Of a DNA stretch of 64,000 bases, positions 7,878-15,739 are shown piece after piece; position 1 is the first letter of the stretch; every line of letters begins with the position of its first letter. Both the position numbers and the translations under genes were made by a program. The DNA comes from Mycobacterium rhizamassiliense (lineage in GTDB: Bacteria; Actinomycetota; Actinomycetes; Mycobacteriales; Mycobacteriaceae): assembly GCF_900157375.1 (NCBI RefSeq), contig NZ_LT721901.1, positions 2,714,315 through 2,778,314 of the forward strand, given 5' to 3'. Under the pieces are notes generated by a model. That model ran no database searches. It saw only the letters and a list, made by a program, of their open reading frames with translations, and was not told where the DNA came from.

Positions 7878-8773
7878 CTTCGAGAAGCATTTACGCACCC
7901 GACGTGCTAGCCGGCAAGCGGATCCTGATCACCGGTGGCGGCACCGGACTCGGTCGTGGCGTCGCCGCCCGACTGGTCGCTCACGGCGCGCACGTGCACA
8001 TCTGGGGCCGGCGGGAAGCCGTGCTGGCCGAGGCCGCCACTGAGATCTCAAGGAGCAGACCAGGATCCGCACACTACCAGCCGGTCAATGTCCGCGACTA
8101 TGACGCCGTGTCGGCGGCGGTCGGCGAAATCTGGGAGCAGTACGGCCCATTGACCGGCGTGCTCAACAATGCGGCGGCCAACTTCATCGCCCCGACGGCG
8201 ACCCTGAGTCCGCGGGCGTTCGAAGCGGTCACCTCGACGGTGATGACCGGGTCGTTCAACACCACCCTGACGGTTGGAAAGCGTTGGATTGCTGAGGGTT
8301 TGCCGGGCGCGGTACTGTCCAATCTCACCACCTGGGTGTGGAGCGGTTCGGCGTTCGTAGTTCCCTCGGCCATGGCTAAGGCCGCCGTGCATGCGATGAC
8401 GATGTCGTTGGCGGTGGAGTGGGGACGCTACGGGATCCGGCTCAACGCCCTGGCACCCGGACCGATTCCCACCGAATACGCTTGGGAGATGCTCAATCCC
8501 ACCGAGGAAAGCTCGGCGGGTGCGACCCAAGCCGAGCAGATCCCGCTGGGCCGAACCGGAACCATCGACGAATTGGCCAATCTGACGATCTTCACGTTCT
8601 CCGATGCGTGTGACTACCTCACCGGGGAGACCATCGCCATGGACGGCGGACAGCGCCTGGCAGGGCCGAACACCTTCGCCGCGCTAACGGCGCTGACCGA
8701 TCTGGAATGGGCCCACGCACGTGAACGCAGCCAGGCCGCCTCGGCCGCTGCCAAGGCCGCGCGAACCGTCTGA
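7874..8773 (+). CDS. SDR oxidoreductase, 2,4-dienoyl-CoA reductase-like
   Basis: 299 residues. Cofactor loop GGGTGLGRG and NNAAANF are present. In place of the usual YxxxK, the active-site segment reads PSAMAKAAVHAM, a Ser-x3-Lys arrangement like that of 2,4-dienoyl-CoA reductases, followed by the matching EWGRYGIRLNALAPGPIPTE. This suggests NADPH-dependent reduction of a dienoyl-CoA rather than alcohol oxidation. It starts within the stop of the acyl-CoA dehydrogenase (ATGA). The Ala-rich C-terminus after residue 280 is probably disordered. Confidence 0.82.
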   Translation: MTSRSIYAPDVLAGKRILITGGGTGLGRGVAARLVAHGAHVHIWGRREAVLAEAATEISRSRPGSAHYQPVNVRDYDAVSAAVGEIWEQYGPLTGVLNNAAANFIAPTATLSPRAFEAVTSTVMTGSFNTTLTVGKRWIAEGLPGAVLSNLTTWVWSGSAFVVPSAMAKAAVHAMTMSLAVEWGRYGIRLNALAPGPIPTEYAWEMLNPTEESSAGATQAEQIPLGRTGTIDELANLTIFTFSDACDYLTGETIAMDGGQRLAGPNTFAALTALTDLEWAHARERSQAASAAAKAARTV

Positions 8774-8797
8774 GTTGGGAAACGAAAGGGATTCGCC

Positions 8798-9256
8798 ATG
8801 AAGGTGATCACCTCCATCGACGACGCCGCCGGGGCGGTTGGCACCGAGTTGGGCGTTAGCGATTGGCTGGATGTGGATCAGGCGCGTATCGATGCCTTCG
8901 CGGAGGCGACGGGTGACCACCAGTGGATCCACGTCGACCCGCTGCGCGCGATAACCGAAAGTCCCTACGGCACAACGATTGCCCATGGGCTGCTGACGCT
9001 CTCATTAATACCCGCGTTGAGTAAGCCAGTGTTTCGTCGTCGAGAACGCCAAGATGGGAATCAATTACGGGCTCAACAAGGTGCGGTTTATCGCGCCGGT
9101 GCCGTGGGTTCCCGTTTGCGGGTGCGGTCGGATCTGGTCGACGTCACTCCGGTGAACGATGCGACCGTGCATCTGACGATCCGCCATACCGTCGAGGTGG
9201 ACGGCATCGACAAGCCGGCGGCGGCGGCCGAAATGATCGCGAGGTACGTCTTCTGA
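8798..9256 (+). CDS. MaoC-like (R)-enoyl-CoA hydratase with a compensated double frameshift
   Basis: 152 residues, hot-dog fold; the hydratase signature FAEATGDHQWIHVD, holding the catalytic Asp and His, is intact. Between about 9034 and 9103 the frame reads non-homologous RRRERQDGNQLRAQQG. The other frame gives the expected VVENAKMGINYGLNKVRF. One extra T in the TTT at 9032-9034 and one missing G near 9103 explain this, shifting about 23 codons before the frame is restored at VGSRLRVRSDL. Function may be impaired, or the assembly may carry two indel errors. Last step of the CoA operon with the SDR. Confidence 0.8.
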   Translation: MKVITSIDDAAGAVGTELGVSDWLDVDQARIDAFAEATGDHQWIHVDPLRAITESPYGTTIAHGLLTLSLIPALSKPVFRRRERQDGNQLRAQQGAVYRAGAVGSRLRVRSDLVDVTPVNDATVHLTIRHTVEVDGIDKPAAAAEMIARYVF

Positions 9257-9280
9257 CAACAGCAAGCTGCAGGAGGCAGT

Positions 9281-9625
9281 GTGCAATTCGACCCCCGCGA
9301 CGATCTCCGGCATCGTCCGGCCCAAGGCAAGCGGATGCGCGGCAGCCTGTTCTGGGAAGTGGTCGCGCCTGAGGAACAGATCGGTATGCAGGTGTACCTG
9401 TACCTGAACGACCGCGGCCGGGCCGGCTACAACGTCGTGGTGTGGGGGCCCGAGGCTGAACCGCTGGCATTGCACCTGGGATCGGGCCGAATCTCGGACT
9501 CGGCCGATCTCGAGCACCTCGAGTTCGACGGGCTGAGCCTGCGACAGTACGAGCCCTTATATGCCTGTACGTTGGCCTACCAGCGCGAAAACCTCGTTGC
9601 GCACAACGGTTTTCGAACGCACTGA
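9281..9625 (+). CDS. short protein resembling the N-terminus of AttH/CrtC-like lipocalin proteins
   Basis: 114 residues from GTG with AGGAGG upstream. I do not recognise it firmly. The opening (FDPRDDLRHRP, RGSLFWEVVAPEEQIGMQVYLYL, GYNVVVWG) recalls the first part of AttH/CrtC-like lipocalin-fold proteins, which are usually about 300 residues. The frame ends abruptly at NGFRTH, so it may be a truncated copy. It lies 24 bases after maoC in the same direction and probably shares its transcript. Confidence 0.5.
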   Translation: MQFDPRDDLRHRPAQGKRMRGSLFWEVVAPEEQIGMQVYLYLNDRGRAGYNVVVWGPEAEPLALHLGSGRISDSADLEHLEFDGLSLRQYEPLYACTLAYQRENLVAHNGFRTH

Positions 9626-9745
9626 TTTGTCCGCTCACGCCGCGCCATAGTACGACGTCGTCACCGAGCAGACGTCGGCCAAGTGGTGTTGTGCTGATCT
9701 CATGCGAAGTGGCCGAGATATACGAGCACCTTCGCGGATAGTTGT

Positions 9746-10720
9746 TCACAGGTCCAGCACCAGCTTTTCGGTGCACGACCGTGAGACGCAGATCAGCATC
9801 ACCTCGCCGGACTCCCTTTGAGACGCGCTGAGTACCGAATCCCGGTGATCGGGAAGACCTTCCAGCACCCGCGCTTCGCAGCTACCGCAAACGCCCTCAT
9901 AGCAGCTGGTGGTAATGGGAATACCGGTTGCCTCTACGAGTTCGAGGATCGACTGGTTGGCCCCGACCTCGAGGGTCACCCCCGAACGCTGGCACACCAC
10001 TTCGAACTGCTCGAGTGCGGCCGCTTCCTGCTCTGCCGTGGGTGCCTTGGCTGCGAACCGCTCGATGTGGAGGGTCCCCTTGGGCCAATGAGCGCACTGC
10101 TGCTCGACCGCTGCCAGCAATGCCTCGGGGCCGCAGCAGTAGATCAGGGCGCTGTTCTCGGGTTCCTCGAGCAGCGATCGCAGGTCGAGGGGACCACACT
10201 CGTCCTGGGGCCCCAATGTGACCCGATCGGGATAGCGTTCTGCCAAGTCGGCGGCGAAGGCCATGGAACCCCTGGTCCGGCCGCCATACAGAAGTGTCCA
10301 ATCGCTGTCGGCCTGCTCTGCCGCCTCAACCATCGCCATAATTGGCGTTATCCCGATGCCTCCGGCGATGAAACGGTAATTGGCGGAGTCGACGAGCGGA
10401 AAGTGGTTGCGTGGGCCCCGGACTCGCACGACAGAGCCCACCTGGAGCTTCTCGTGCACGTACTGCGAACCACCTCGGCTGTTGAGATCCAGCAGGACCC
10501 CGATGCGCCACGTCGTCGCATCGTGCGGGTCTCCGCACAGCGAGTACTGGCGGACCAGGTCGTCAGCGAGAAGCAGGTCGATGTGGGCGCCCGGCTGCCA
10601 CCTGGGCAAGTACGTGTTGTCCAAATGGCCGAGGTCCAGCACCACGACACCCTCTGCGGGGGTGCCGCGGTGCAGGACGGTCAGCTCCGCGGTGAACTCG
10701 TGGACGCTGGCAATGGGCAT
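9746..10720 (-). CDS. phthalate-dioxygenase-reductase-like flavoprotein with C-terminal 2Fe-2S domain
   Basis: 324 residues. Flavin-binding RQYSLCG (57-63), nucleotide-binding GGIGITP (120-126), CCGPEALL, and a C-terminal plant-type 2Fe-2S domain with Cys 273, 278, 281 and about 311 (CYEGVCGSC ... MLICV). This domain order is that of phthalate dioxygenase reductase and VanB, which pass electrons from NADH through FMN to the iron-sulfur cluster. It follows a P450 gene by 28 bases on the same strand, so it probably feeds that P450, like the reductase half of fused CYP116B enzymes. Confidence 0.9.
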   Translation of the reverse strand: MPIASVHEFTAELTVLHRGTPAEGVVVLDLGHLDNTYLPRWQPGAHIDLLLADDLVRQYSLCGDPHDATTWRIGVLLDLNSRGGSQYVHEKLQVGSVVRVRGPRNHFPLVDSANYRFIAGGIGITPIMAMVEAAEQADSDWTLLYGGRTRGSMAFAADLAERYPDRVTLGPQDECGPLDLRSLLEEPENSALIYCCGPEALLAAVEQQCAHWPKGTLHIERFAAKAPTAEQEAAALEQFEVVCQRSGVTLEVGANQSILELVEATGIPITTSCYEGVCGSCEARVLEGLPDHRDSVLSASQRESGEVMLICVSRSCTEKLVLDL

Positions 10721-10748
10721 CGTCGTCAGGATGCTGGGGAAAGCCCGC

Positions 10749-12080
10749 TCAAGATACGGTCACCCGCGCGGGCAGGTGCTTGAGTCCACCTACGAAGTTG
10801 GTGTGCGTCACGCTGCCAGGCCCGAGCACTTCGATGGACTCCAGTCGGGGCAGTAGTTCCTCGAACATAACGCGCAACTCGAGCTTGGCCAGATGTTGGC
10901 CGACACAGGTGTGCGCACCGAAGCCGAATGCCATGTGATTGTTGGGCTTACGGTCGATATTGAACTCGTCTGGGTTTGAGAACAGGTCCGCGTCGCGGCA
11001 GGCTGATTGGAATAACGGCATCACCCGGTCGCCGGCCTTGATGGTCTGACCGTCCAGTTCGTAGTCTTGCAGCGCGCGACGCATGAAGTGCTTGACCGGT
11101 GCCACATATCGCAAGCCCTCCTGGATCAGGTTGGGCACCAGGCTCGGGTCGGCTTTGACTCTCGCCAGCACCTCAGGGTGCAGAGCTAGTTGCTGCAGCG
11201 TGCCGGCCAGAGTGGCGGACGTTGTGTCGTGGCCGGCGGTGCAGATGGCCATGAACCAGCCGTACGTGTACGGAGTCGGCCAATACTCGCCATCGGGCTG
11301 CCTAGCCACCGAGATCAAGGTGGCCAAGTCATCGCGGGGATTGGCCCTGCAGTCCGCGATCAAGTTGTCGAAGTAACCGTAGAAGTCCTGCACAGTGTTG
11401 GCGAACTGTTGGGCCATCGCCTCGGGACTCAGCGGCTCGACATCCTCGCGCTGGTGCTCGGGGTCCGCGGTGCCAAAGAATTCCTGGGTGAGCGCCATCA
11501 TTCGCGGCTCATCCTCCGCAGGCACTCCGAACAGCGTCATCACCACGTGCAGCGGGTAACCCAGAGCCCAGTCATCGACGAGATCGATCTGCTTACCTGA
11601 CTCGGAGAGTTTCTTGAGCTTTTCGATGGACTCGTTTGCCAGCACGCGGATCTTGGTTTCCCAGTTCTTAAGCTGCAAAGGCTTGAACCAGTCGAACGCG
11701 ATGTTTTTGACGGTGGTGTGCTCGGGCGGATCGAGGAACGGCAGAGCGTCCATGAGACGGAGGCTGCCCCCCAGGAGTTGCTGGGTAAACCCGTCGCCCG
11801 CCTGGTTCTGCAGGATCGGGTTGTGCGAGCCGGGCTTGTCCGCGCCGCCGGCGGTGAAGATCTCCGGCTGCCCCTCGACTTCCTGGATATCGGCGTACTT
11901 GCTGACCAGCCAGAGCGGATCGTAGCCCTCGACGATGGCCTTACCGACCGGCATGTTGTTGCGCATCCACCTGTAGGCCTCGTGGAGTTCTGCGAGGTCG
12001 GCGTGCCCCTCGGGGAGCACGATCCGTCGTGCGATCTCGTCGGGGAGGATTGCTGTATCGGCCTGCTGGGCGGTGGTCAC
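10749..12080 (-). CDS. cytochrome P450 monooxygenase
   Basis: 443 residues from GTG at 12080, with GGAGGAGATCC just upstream; the frame stays open to 12161 but without a better start. I-helix AGHDTTSA, ExxR in EGLRYVAP, and heme loop [14 protein letters not shown] with the thiolate Cys at about 392. It would hydroxylate a hydrophobic substrate using electrons from the adjacent reductase. A GC-rich 26-base motif about 120-145 bases upstream is repeated ahead of the next minus-strand gene, suggesting shared control. Subfamily not assigned. Confidence 0.92.
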   Translation of the reverse strand: MTTAQQADTAILPDEIARRIVLPEGHADLAELHEAYRWMRNNMPVGKAIVEGYDPLWLVSKYADIQEVEGQPEIFTAGGADKPGSHNPILQNQAGDGFTQQLLGGSLRLMDALPFLDPPEHTTVKNIAFDWFKPLQLKNWETKIRVLANESIEKLKKLSESGKQIDLVDDWALGYPLHVVMTLFGVPAEDEPRMMALTQEFFGTADPEHQREDVEPLSPEAMAQQFANTVQDFYGYFDNLIADCRANPRDDLATLISVARQPDGEYWPTPYTYGWFMAICTAGHDTTSATLAGTLQQLALHPEVLARVKADPSLVPNLIQEGLRYVAPVKHFMRRALQDYELDGQTIKAGDRVMPLFQSACRDADLFSNPDEFNIDRKPNNHMAFGFGAHTCVGQHLAKLELRVMFEELLPRLESIEVLGPGSVTHTNFVGGLKHLPARVTVS

Positions 12081-12198
12081 GGATCTCCTCCTGCTGTCGT
12101 GCTGTCGTGCCTGACCTGCGTTGCGCGCGTGATCGCTTGGGGACTCACGCCGGCGATTCAAGTGTTGTGGCGATGGCCATTTCGATCGCCCCCACTAG

Positions 12199-12224
12199 GG
12201 GGTTTATCGCTACCGCCTTGGGGG
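12199..12224 (-). promoter_or_regulatory. 26-base repeat, copy A, upstream of the P450
   Basis: A run of GGGG, then TTTATCGCTACCGCCTT, then GGGGG. It matches copy B (12654-12679) at 22 of 26 bases, all differences being single substitutions. It lies about 120-145 bases before the P450 start and overlaps the 3' edge region of the short gene at 12236. CCCCC-ACTA-GGGGG borders it. Likely a shared regulator site. Confidence 0.4.
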
Positions 12225-12235
12225 GAGAAGCCGAC

Positions 12236-12565
12236 TCAGACCTCCCGACAACCGTCATTGATCCACTGAACGATCCTCTTAATGGAATCGGAGGTTACGG
12301 GAGGAAGGTAAGCGGGCATCGCAGGAGTCACCGCCCCCACGGGAGGCTCCGGCAAGTCGGAACCGAAGGGGGCCTGCCCCCTCAGCGACTTCACCAGATT
12401 GGAGTTATCGCCGTCGCCGAGGATCACAAGTGGCCGTCCGCCGATTTTCATCGCGACGAACCGGTCCCGGGTGATACCCCTCCAGAACGGGCCGTGGGAG
12501 GCTACGTCCGCGTCAGGCCCGCCGACCGAATCGTCGAGTATGGCGATGACGTCCGCGAAATTCAT
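12236..12565 (-). CDS. small protein of unknown function upstream of the P450
   Basis: 109 residues starting MNFADVIAILDDSVGG. The end (AMPAYLPPVTSDSIKRIVQWINDGC) resembles the tail of small c-type cytochrome-like proteins, but no CxxCH heme motif is present, so no function is assigned. Upstream AAAAGGG can serve as ribosome site. It precedes the P450 and reductase on the same strand, and both it and the P450 have a copy of the 26-base repeat ahead of them, so the three genes are probably co-regulated. Confidence 0.6.
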   Translation of the reverse strand: MNFADVIAILDDSVGGPDADVASHGPFWRGITRDRFVAMKIGGRPLVILGDGDNSNLVKSLRGQAPFGSDLPEPPVGAVTPAMPAYLPPVTSDSIKRIVQWINDGCREV

Positions 12566-12653
12566 GGATGCCCTTTTCTGCTGTCACGACGGGCTTTGCT
12601 GGCGGATGAAGCACAGTGTGGATGGCGTACATCACGTTTCGCGTCACCACGAC

Positions 12654-12679
12654 GGGGTTGATTGCTATCGCTTTGGGGG
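12654..12679 (-). promoter_or_regulatory. 26-base repeat, copy B, upstream of the small P450-linked gene
   Basis: GGGG, TTGATTGCTATCGCTTT, GGGGG; 22 of 26 identical to copy A. It lies about 90-115 bases before the ATG at 12565, a distance similar to that of copy A from the P450 start. The IS3 remnant begins about 20 bases further away. Confidence 0.4.
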
Positions 12680-12700
12680 CATAAAGACGCGAGGATCTAG

Positions 12701-13303
12701 CACGCGCAGGCCATATTTGGTGCGCCTACGCCGATCACCGACGGCGAACGCATCGAGGCGTACCGGGCCAACGCCCTGTTCGACGCCCACACCGATGACC
12801 CGGAGTTCGGCTACCGGTACCTGGCCGAAGAAGCCCGCCAAGCCGGGGAACCGATGGCCGAGCGCACCGCCTGGTGGATCTGCACCGACAACCGGTGGTG
12901 GAGTGTGTTCGGCAAGAAACGCGGCAAGAACGGCAAGACGGGCCCGCCTGTCCACGACGACCGCGTCAACAGAGACTTCACCGCCGAAGCGCCAAACATG
13001 GTGTGGCTAGCCGATATTACCGAACATCGCACCGGTGAGGGAAAGCTGTACCTGTGCGCGATCAAGGACGCCTTCTCCAACCGCATCGTCGGCTACAGCA
13101 TCGGTTCCCGGATGAAGTCACGGTTGGCGACCACGGCACTGCATAGTGCGATCGCCCGCCGCGGCGAGACGCCCGGCTGCATTCTTCACACGGATAGAGG
13201 TCCGCAATTTCGCAGCCGAAAGTTCGTGCACGCCTTGGGCCGCCACGACCTGGTCGGCTCCATGGCCCGCGTGGGTGCAGCCGGCGACAACGCCGCGATG
13301 GAG
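12701..13303 (+). pseudogene. IS3-family transposase (OrfB) remnant, 5' part
   Basis: Open frame of 201 codons without a proper start; orfA and the OrfB N-terminus are missing. It reads ITDGERIEAYRANALFDAHTDDPEFGYRY, then the DDE integrase core: NMVWLADITEH (first Asp), AIKDAFSNRIVGYS and ILHTDRGPQF (second Asp), ending GDNAAME. The frame is cut there by the IS110-family element and resumes at 14593. Joining the two parts restores a continuous IS2/IS3-type sequence. Confidence 0.85.
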
Positions 13304-13319
13304 ATGCTCCTATCGGGTG

Positions 13320-14375
13320 TCAAGTGGTGATCGGGGCGGTTTCGAGGAGTCGGAAGAGATGACGTGCGTAGTACCGCTTTAGACACCGCATGGCTTCACG
13401 TTTGGTCTTGCCATCGCTGACCCGCCGGGCGATGTAGTCCTTGGTCGGCGGGTGAACTTTGGCCCGGGCCAGGATGACGGTGTGCAGCGCTCGGTTGAGC
13501 TGGCGGTCACCACCACGTGAGAGACGGTGGCGAGTCTGGGTTTGACCCGAGGTCGCTTCGAGCGGTGCAACGCCGCCCAGGCGTGCGAAGGCGGCTTCGT
13601 CCCGGCAGCGGCCGGGGTGTGACCATGACACCAGGATCTGAGCGGCGATCAGCACACCGATGCCCGGTTCATCGAGTAGCGCTGGTGCCATCGACCGCAC
13701 CAGCGGGATCATCGCCAACTCAAGCTCGCGGCACTCGTCGGTCAACTGCCTGACTCTGTTCGCAGTGCTGCGCAGCGACAACTTCGTAGCCGCGTATTCG
13801 GGGTCGGTAGCAGTGTCAGGGCGCAGTCGTTGGCAACGAGCCACCAACGCCATCAGGGGCCGCCCTCGGAGCTCCTCACAGAGGTCGACCGGCGCGGTGA
13901 CGACCAGAGCCTTGAGCACGTTAATCGCAGCGACTCGGACAAGTTTCGCGCTATCGCGTGCGGTGATCAGTGTGCGCAGCCCTTCGCGCGCACCGCGTGA
14001 CCGCGGGGTTGCCCAACTCGTGCGTCCGAGAATCTCCCGTGCGGCCCGGACTGCGTCAAGGGAGTCAGACTTCGCGCCGTCCTTGGCCGATCTGGTGCTG
14101 GGATGGTCAAACTCAATGACGAACTCGCCCTTGGCCGCCAAGGCTGCCGCGAGGCCGGCGCCGTAGCTCCCCGTTGACTCAATCGACCAGGCCCGCCGAC
14201 CCTCGGTCGTGTAGGGCGCTGCCCATCGCAACGCTTGCCCATAGCCGCGGGCCGTGGTGGGGAAAACTCTCGAGGCGAGCTCACCCTGGGTCTTCGAACA
14301 TACGACGGCCGCGGTAATACGATCACGATCAGGATCAACGCCAATGACGTGATCGACGAGTTCTGCCAGTGCCAT
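13320..14375 (-). CDS. IS110-family DEDD recombinase (transposase)
   Basis: 351 residues. N-terminal RuvC-like DEDD domain (VIGVDPDRDRITAAVV with the first Asp, IESTGSYGAGLAAAL with the Glu, KSDSLDAVRAA with further acids) and the C-terminal Tnp2 domain carrying DEPGIGVLIAAQILV and FARLGGVAPLEATSGQT, where the catalytic Ser is expected. These enzymes use a bridge RNA from the element's non-coding end to choose donor and target. Full length with no visible damage, so potentially active. Confidence 0.92.
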   Translation of the reverse strand: MALAELVDHVIGVDPDRDRITAAVVCSKTQGELASRVFPTTARGYGQALRWAAPYTTEGRRAWSIESTGSYGAGLAAALAAKGEFVIEFDHPSTRSAKDGAKSDSLDAVRAAREILGRTSWATPRSRGAREGLRTLITARDSAKLVRVAAINVLKALVVTAPVDLCEELRGRPLMALVARCQRLRPDTATDPEYAATKLSLRSTANRVRQLTDECRELELAMIPLVRSMAPALLDEPGIGVLIAAQILVSWSHPGRCRDEAAFARLGGVAPLEATSGQTQTRHRLSRGGDRQLNRALHTVILARAKVHPPTKDYIARRVSDGKTKREAMRCLKRYYARHLFRLLETAPITT

Positions 14376-14592
14376 GCCTTGCTCCTTCTAATGCGGCGGT
14401 AAGGACTCCGCCGAGGAGTTGAGGCAGGACTGTGATGGGTCACCCGAAGGGACAAGCTCCTAATCAAGCCATCGAGGTCGGCGGTGCGGCTGACGGACAT
14501 ATCTCTCAATGAGGACACCGGTGGGGTCGGTCATTCTGTGAGTCACGTCAGCCAGCACCACCTTGCCGCGCAGCATGCTGAAAGTGTCACAG
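14376..14592 (-). ncRNA. probable bridge-RNA region of the IS110-family element
   Basis: The 217-base non-coding end upstream of the recombinase is where IS110-group elements encode a structured guide (bridge) RNA. A stem CGGCGG (14394-14399)/CCGCCG (14408-14413) with an 8-base loop is visible, and ACTCC/GGAGT can also pair nearby. Exact RNA ends and guide loops were not resolved by eye; the assignment rests on family knowledge and position. Confidence 0.4.
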
Positions 14593-14781
14593 TCATTCTG
14601 GTCGTCGATGCAGATCGAACTTCTCAACCGCAAGAAATGGAACACCCGCGTGGAGTTGGCCAACGCGATATTCGACTACATCGAGATCTTCCACAACCGC
14701 CAACGCCGACACTCAGCACTGGGCTACCTGACGCCCACCGAATACGAACTACGCTCGACCAGAACATCCCAACTCGCCTGA
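14593..14781 (+). pseudogene. IS3-family transposase (OrfB) remnant, 3' part
   Basis: Continuation of the OrfB interrupted at 13303: SFWSSMQIELLNRKKW, then FDYIEIFHNRQRRHSALGYLTPTEYE, the usual IS3 C-terminus with the catalytic Glu region, ending at TGA. In frame with the 5' part when the IS110 element is excised. Confidence 0.85.
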
Positions 14782-14966
14782 GACGCAACACCCAGACGAG
14801 TAACCAGACCGTAGGTCAGGTCAACCGCCAACGGCCCGTACGCGTGGCTGCGCACCGACTACGACAACACCGGAATCTGCACTGCCTGTGCGGCGTCCGC
14901 ATAACGTAACCCACTCAGCGCGAATCAGATTCGACACAACGGATTATCGGTGAGGAGCACTAACGA

Positions 14967-15119
14967 ATGTTGACCGTCGGCTACACCGGCCGCGCTGGCG
15001 GCGCATGGCGCGGCGTTCCCCGCAATGAAAGCGGCGCTGTGGTGGCGGAATGCGGGCACGAGCACCCGAACCGCGGCAATGCCAGCATGTATAAAACGGC
15101 GGCGGTGCCGTATATGTGA
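14967..15119 (+). CDS. possible 50-residue protein with a CGHEHPNR motif
   Basis: ATG preceded by GAGGAG at a 10-base distance. The product ends with VVAECGHEHPNRGNASMYKTAAVPYM. The CGHxHxNR pattern recurs in short actinobacterial proteins of unknown function, often continuing past this point, so this may be a complete small gene or a truncated one. It lies between the IS3 remnant and the two small genes at 15279-15739. No function inferred. Confidence 0.35.
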   Translation: MLTVGYTGRAGGAWRGVPRNESGAVVAECGHEHPNRGNASMYKTAAVPYM

Positions 15120-15278
15120 CAGATCGTTAAGGCTGCGCTGACACCTGCGTACCGCAAGTTCTGCGCCACCGAAACAACTGCCCGCGCCGAGGAGTTGGTC
15201 GATCTGATCGGAGCTGGCCCGGTGCGGTGCTACCATCAACTGTCCGCCGCTGGTTAGCTCAAGCAGGAGCTATCTCAA

Positions 15279-15398
15279 ATGCGCCTTCAGCAAGGCGACC
15301 CGGTTCGGTATGGCGACTCCGAGCATCGCGTGGTGCAGGTGCTGGAAGGTAGTCGACTGATCGTCGAACGGCCCGCGCCGACCGCACGGAAATCATGA
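15279..15398 (+). CDS. 39-residue small protein, unknown
   Basis: ATG with AGGAG about 8 bases upstream, reading MRLQQGDPVRYGDSEHRVVQ and ending ERPAPTARKS. The TGA overlaps the ATG of the next gene (ATGA), which supports genuine translation and coupling. The compact beta-rich look (DPVRYGDSEHRVVQVLEGSRLIVERP) suggests a small KOW/SH3-like fold, but that is a guess. Confidence 0.5.
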   Translation: MRLQQGDPVRYGDSEHRVVQVLEGSRLIVERPAPTARKS

Positions 15399-15739
15399 GT
15401 GACGCGCACTTCACGGCGGTCGAGGCCTACTTAGCGCAGCTCCGTCAAACGGCGCTCGTCGCCGAGGCTGAGGACCTCGCCACCGGAATCCGTCATATCT
15501 CCATCGCGACAGGAGAGCTGGAATCTGACGACGACGTCCGCCGGCTTGAGCAGCTCGCCGCAGCGGCCGCTTGTGGCCGTGAAGGGGCCGGCCTTGCGCG
15601 CTTCGGAGGAGGGAACGACTACGTGACGTTTTACATCGAGGGGCTGGACGCGGATCAGTTCGTCGAGGATCTCGCCCTACTGGCCGAAACGCTCAACCCA
15701 GGCTGGTGGCGCATCAGCCGCTCATCCCTACCGTTCTGA
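15395..15739 (+). CDS. hypothetical protein coupled to the 39-residue gene
   Basis: 114 residues, MSDAHFTAVEAYLAQLRQT at the N-terminus and FYIEGLDADQFVEDLALLAETLNPGWWRISRSS at the C-terminus. Acidic with predicted helices and no recognised domain. Its start overlaps the upstream small gene by 4 bases, giving a two-gene unit between mobile-element debris and the MmgE/PrpD gene. No function inferred. Confidence 0.55.
   Translation: MSDAHFTAVEAYLAQLRQTALVAEAEDLATGIRHISIATGELESDDDVRRLEQLAAAAACGREGAGLARFGGGNDYVTFYIEGLDADQFVEDLALLAETLNPGWWRISRSSLPF

Larger units (their letters stand above)
13304..14592 (-). mobile_element. IS110-family insertion sequence inserted in an IS3 transposase gene
   Basis: 1289 bp. 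Removing bases 13304-14592 joins GATGGAG to TCATTCTGG and restores the IS3 reading frame as AMESFWS without loss or gain. The dinucleotide AG (CT on the element's coding strand) occurs at both junctions (13302-13303 and 14591-14592), as expected for the core dinucleotide of IS110 elements, which have no terminal inverted repeats or ordinary target duplication. Contains one recombinase gene and about 217 bases of non-coding sequence at its 5' end. Confidence 0.85.

Noticed and set aside
9818..10783. 321-codon plus-strand frame opposite the reductase
   Set aside because: Antisense to a gene with intact flavin and iron-sulfur motifs; low-complexity product.
12236..12565. Small P450-linked protein as a c-type cytochrome
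   Set aside because: Its C-terminus recalls such proteins, but no CxxCH and no signal peptide are present.
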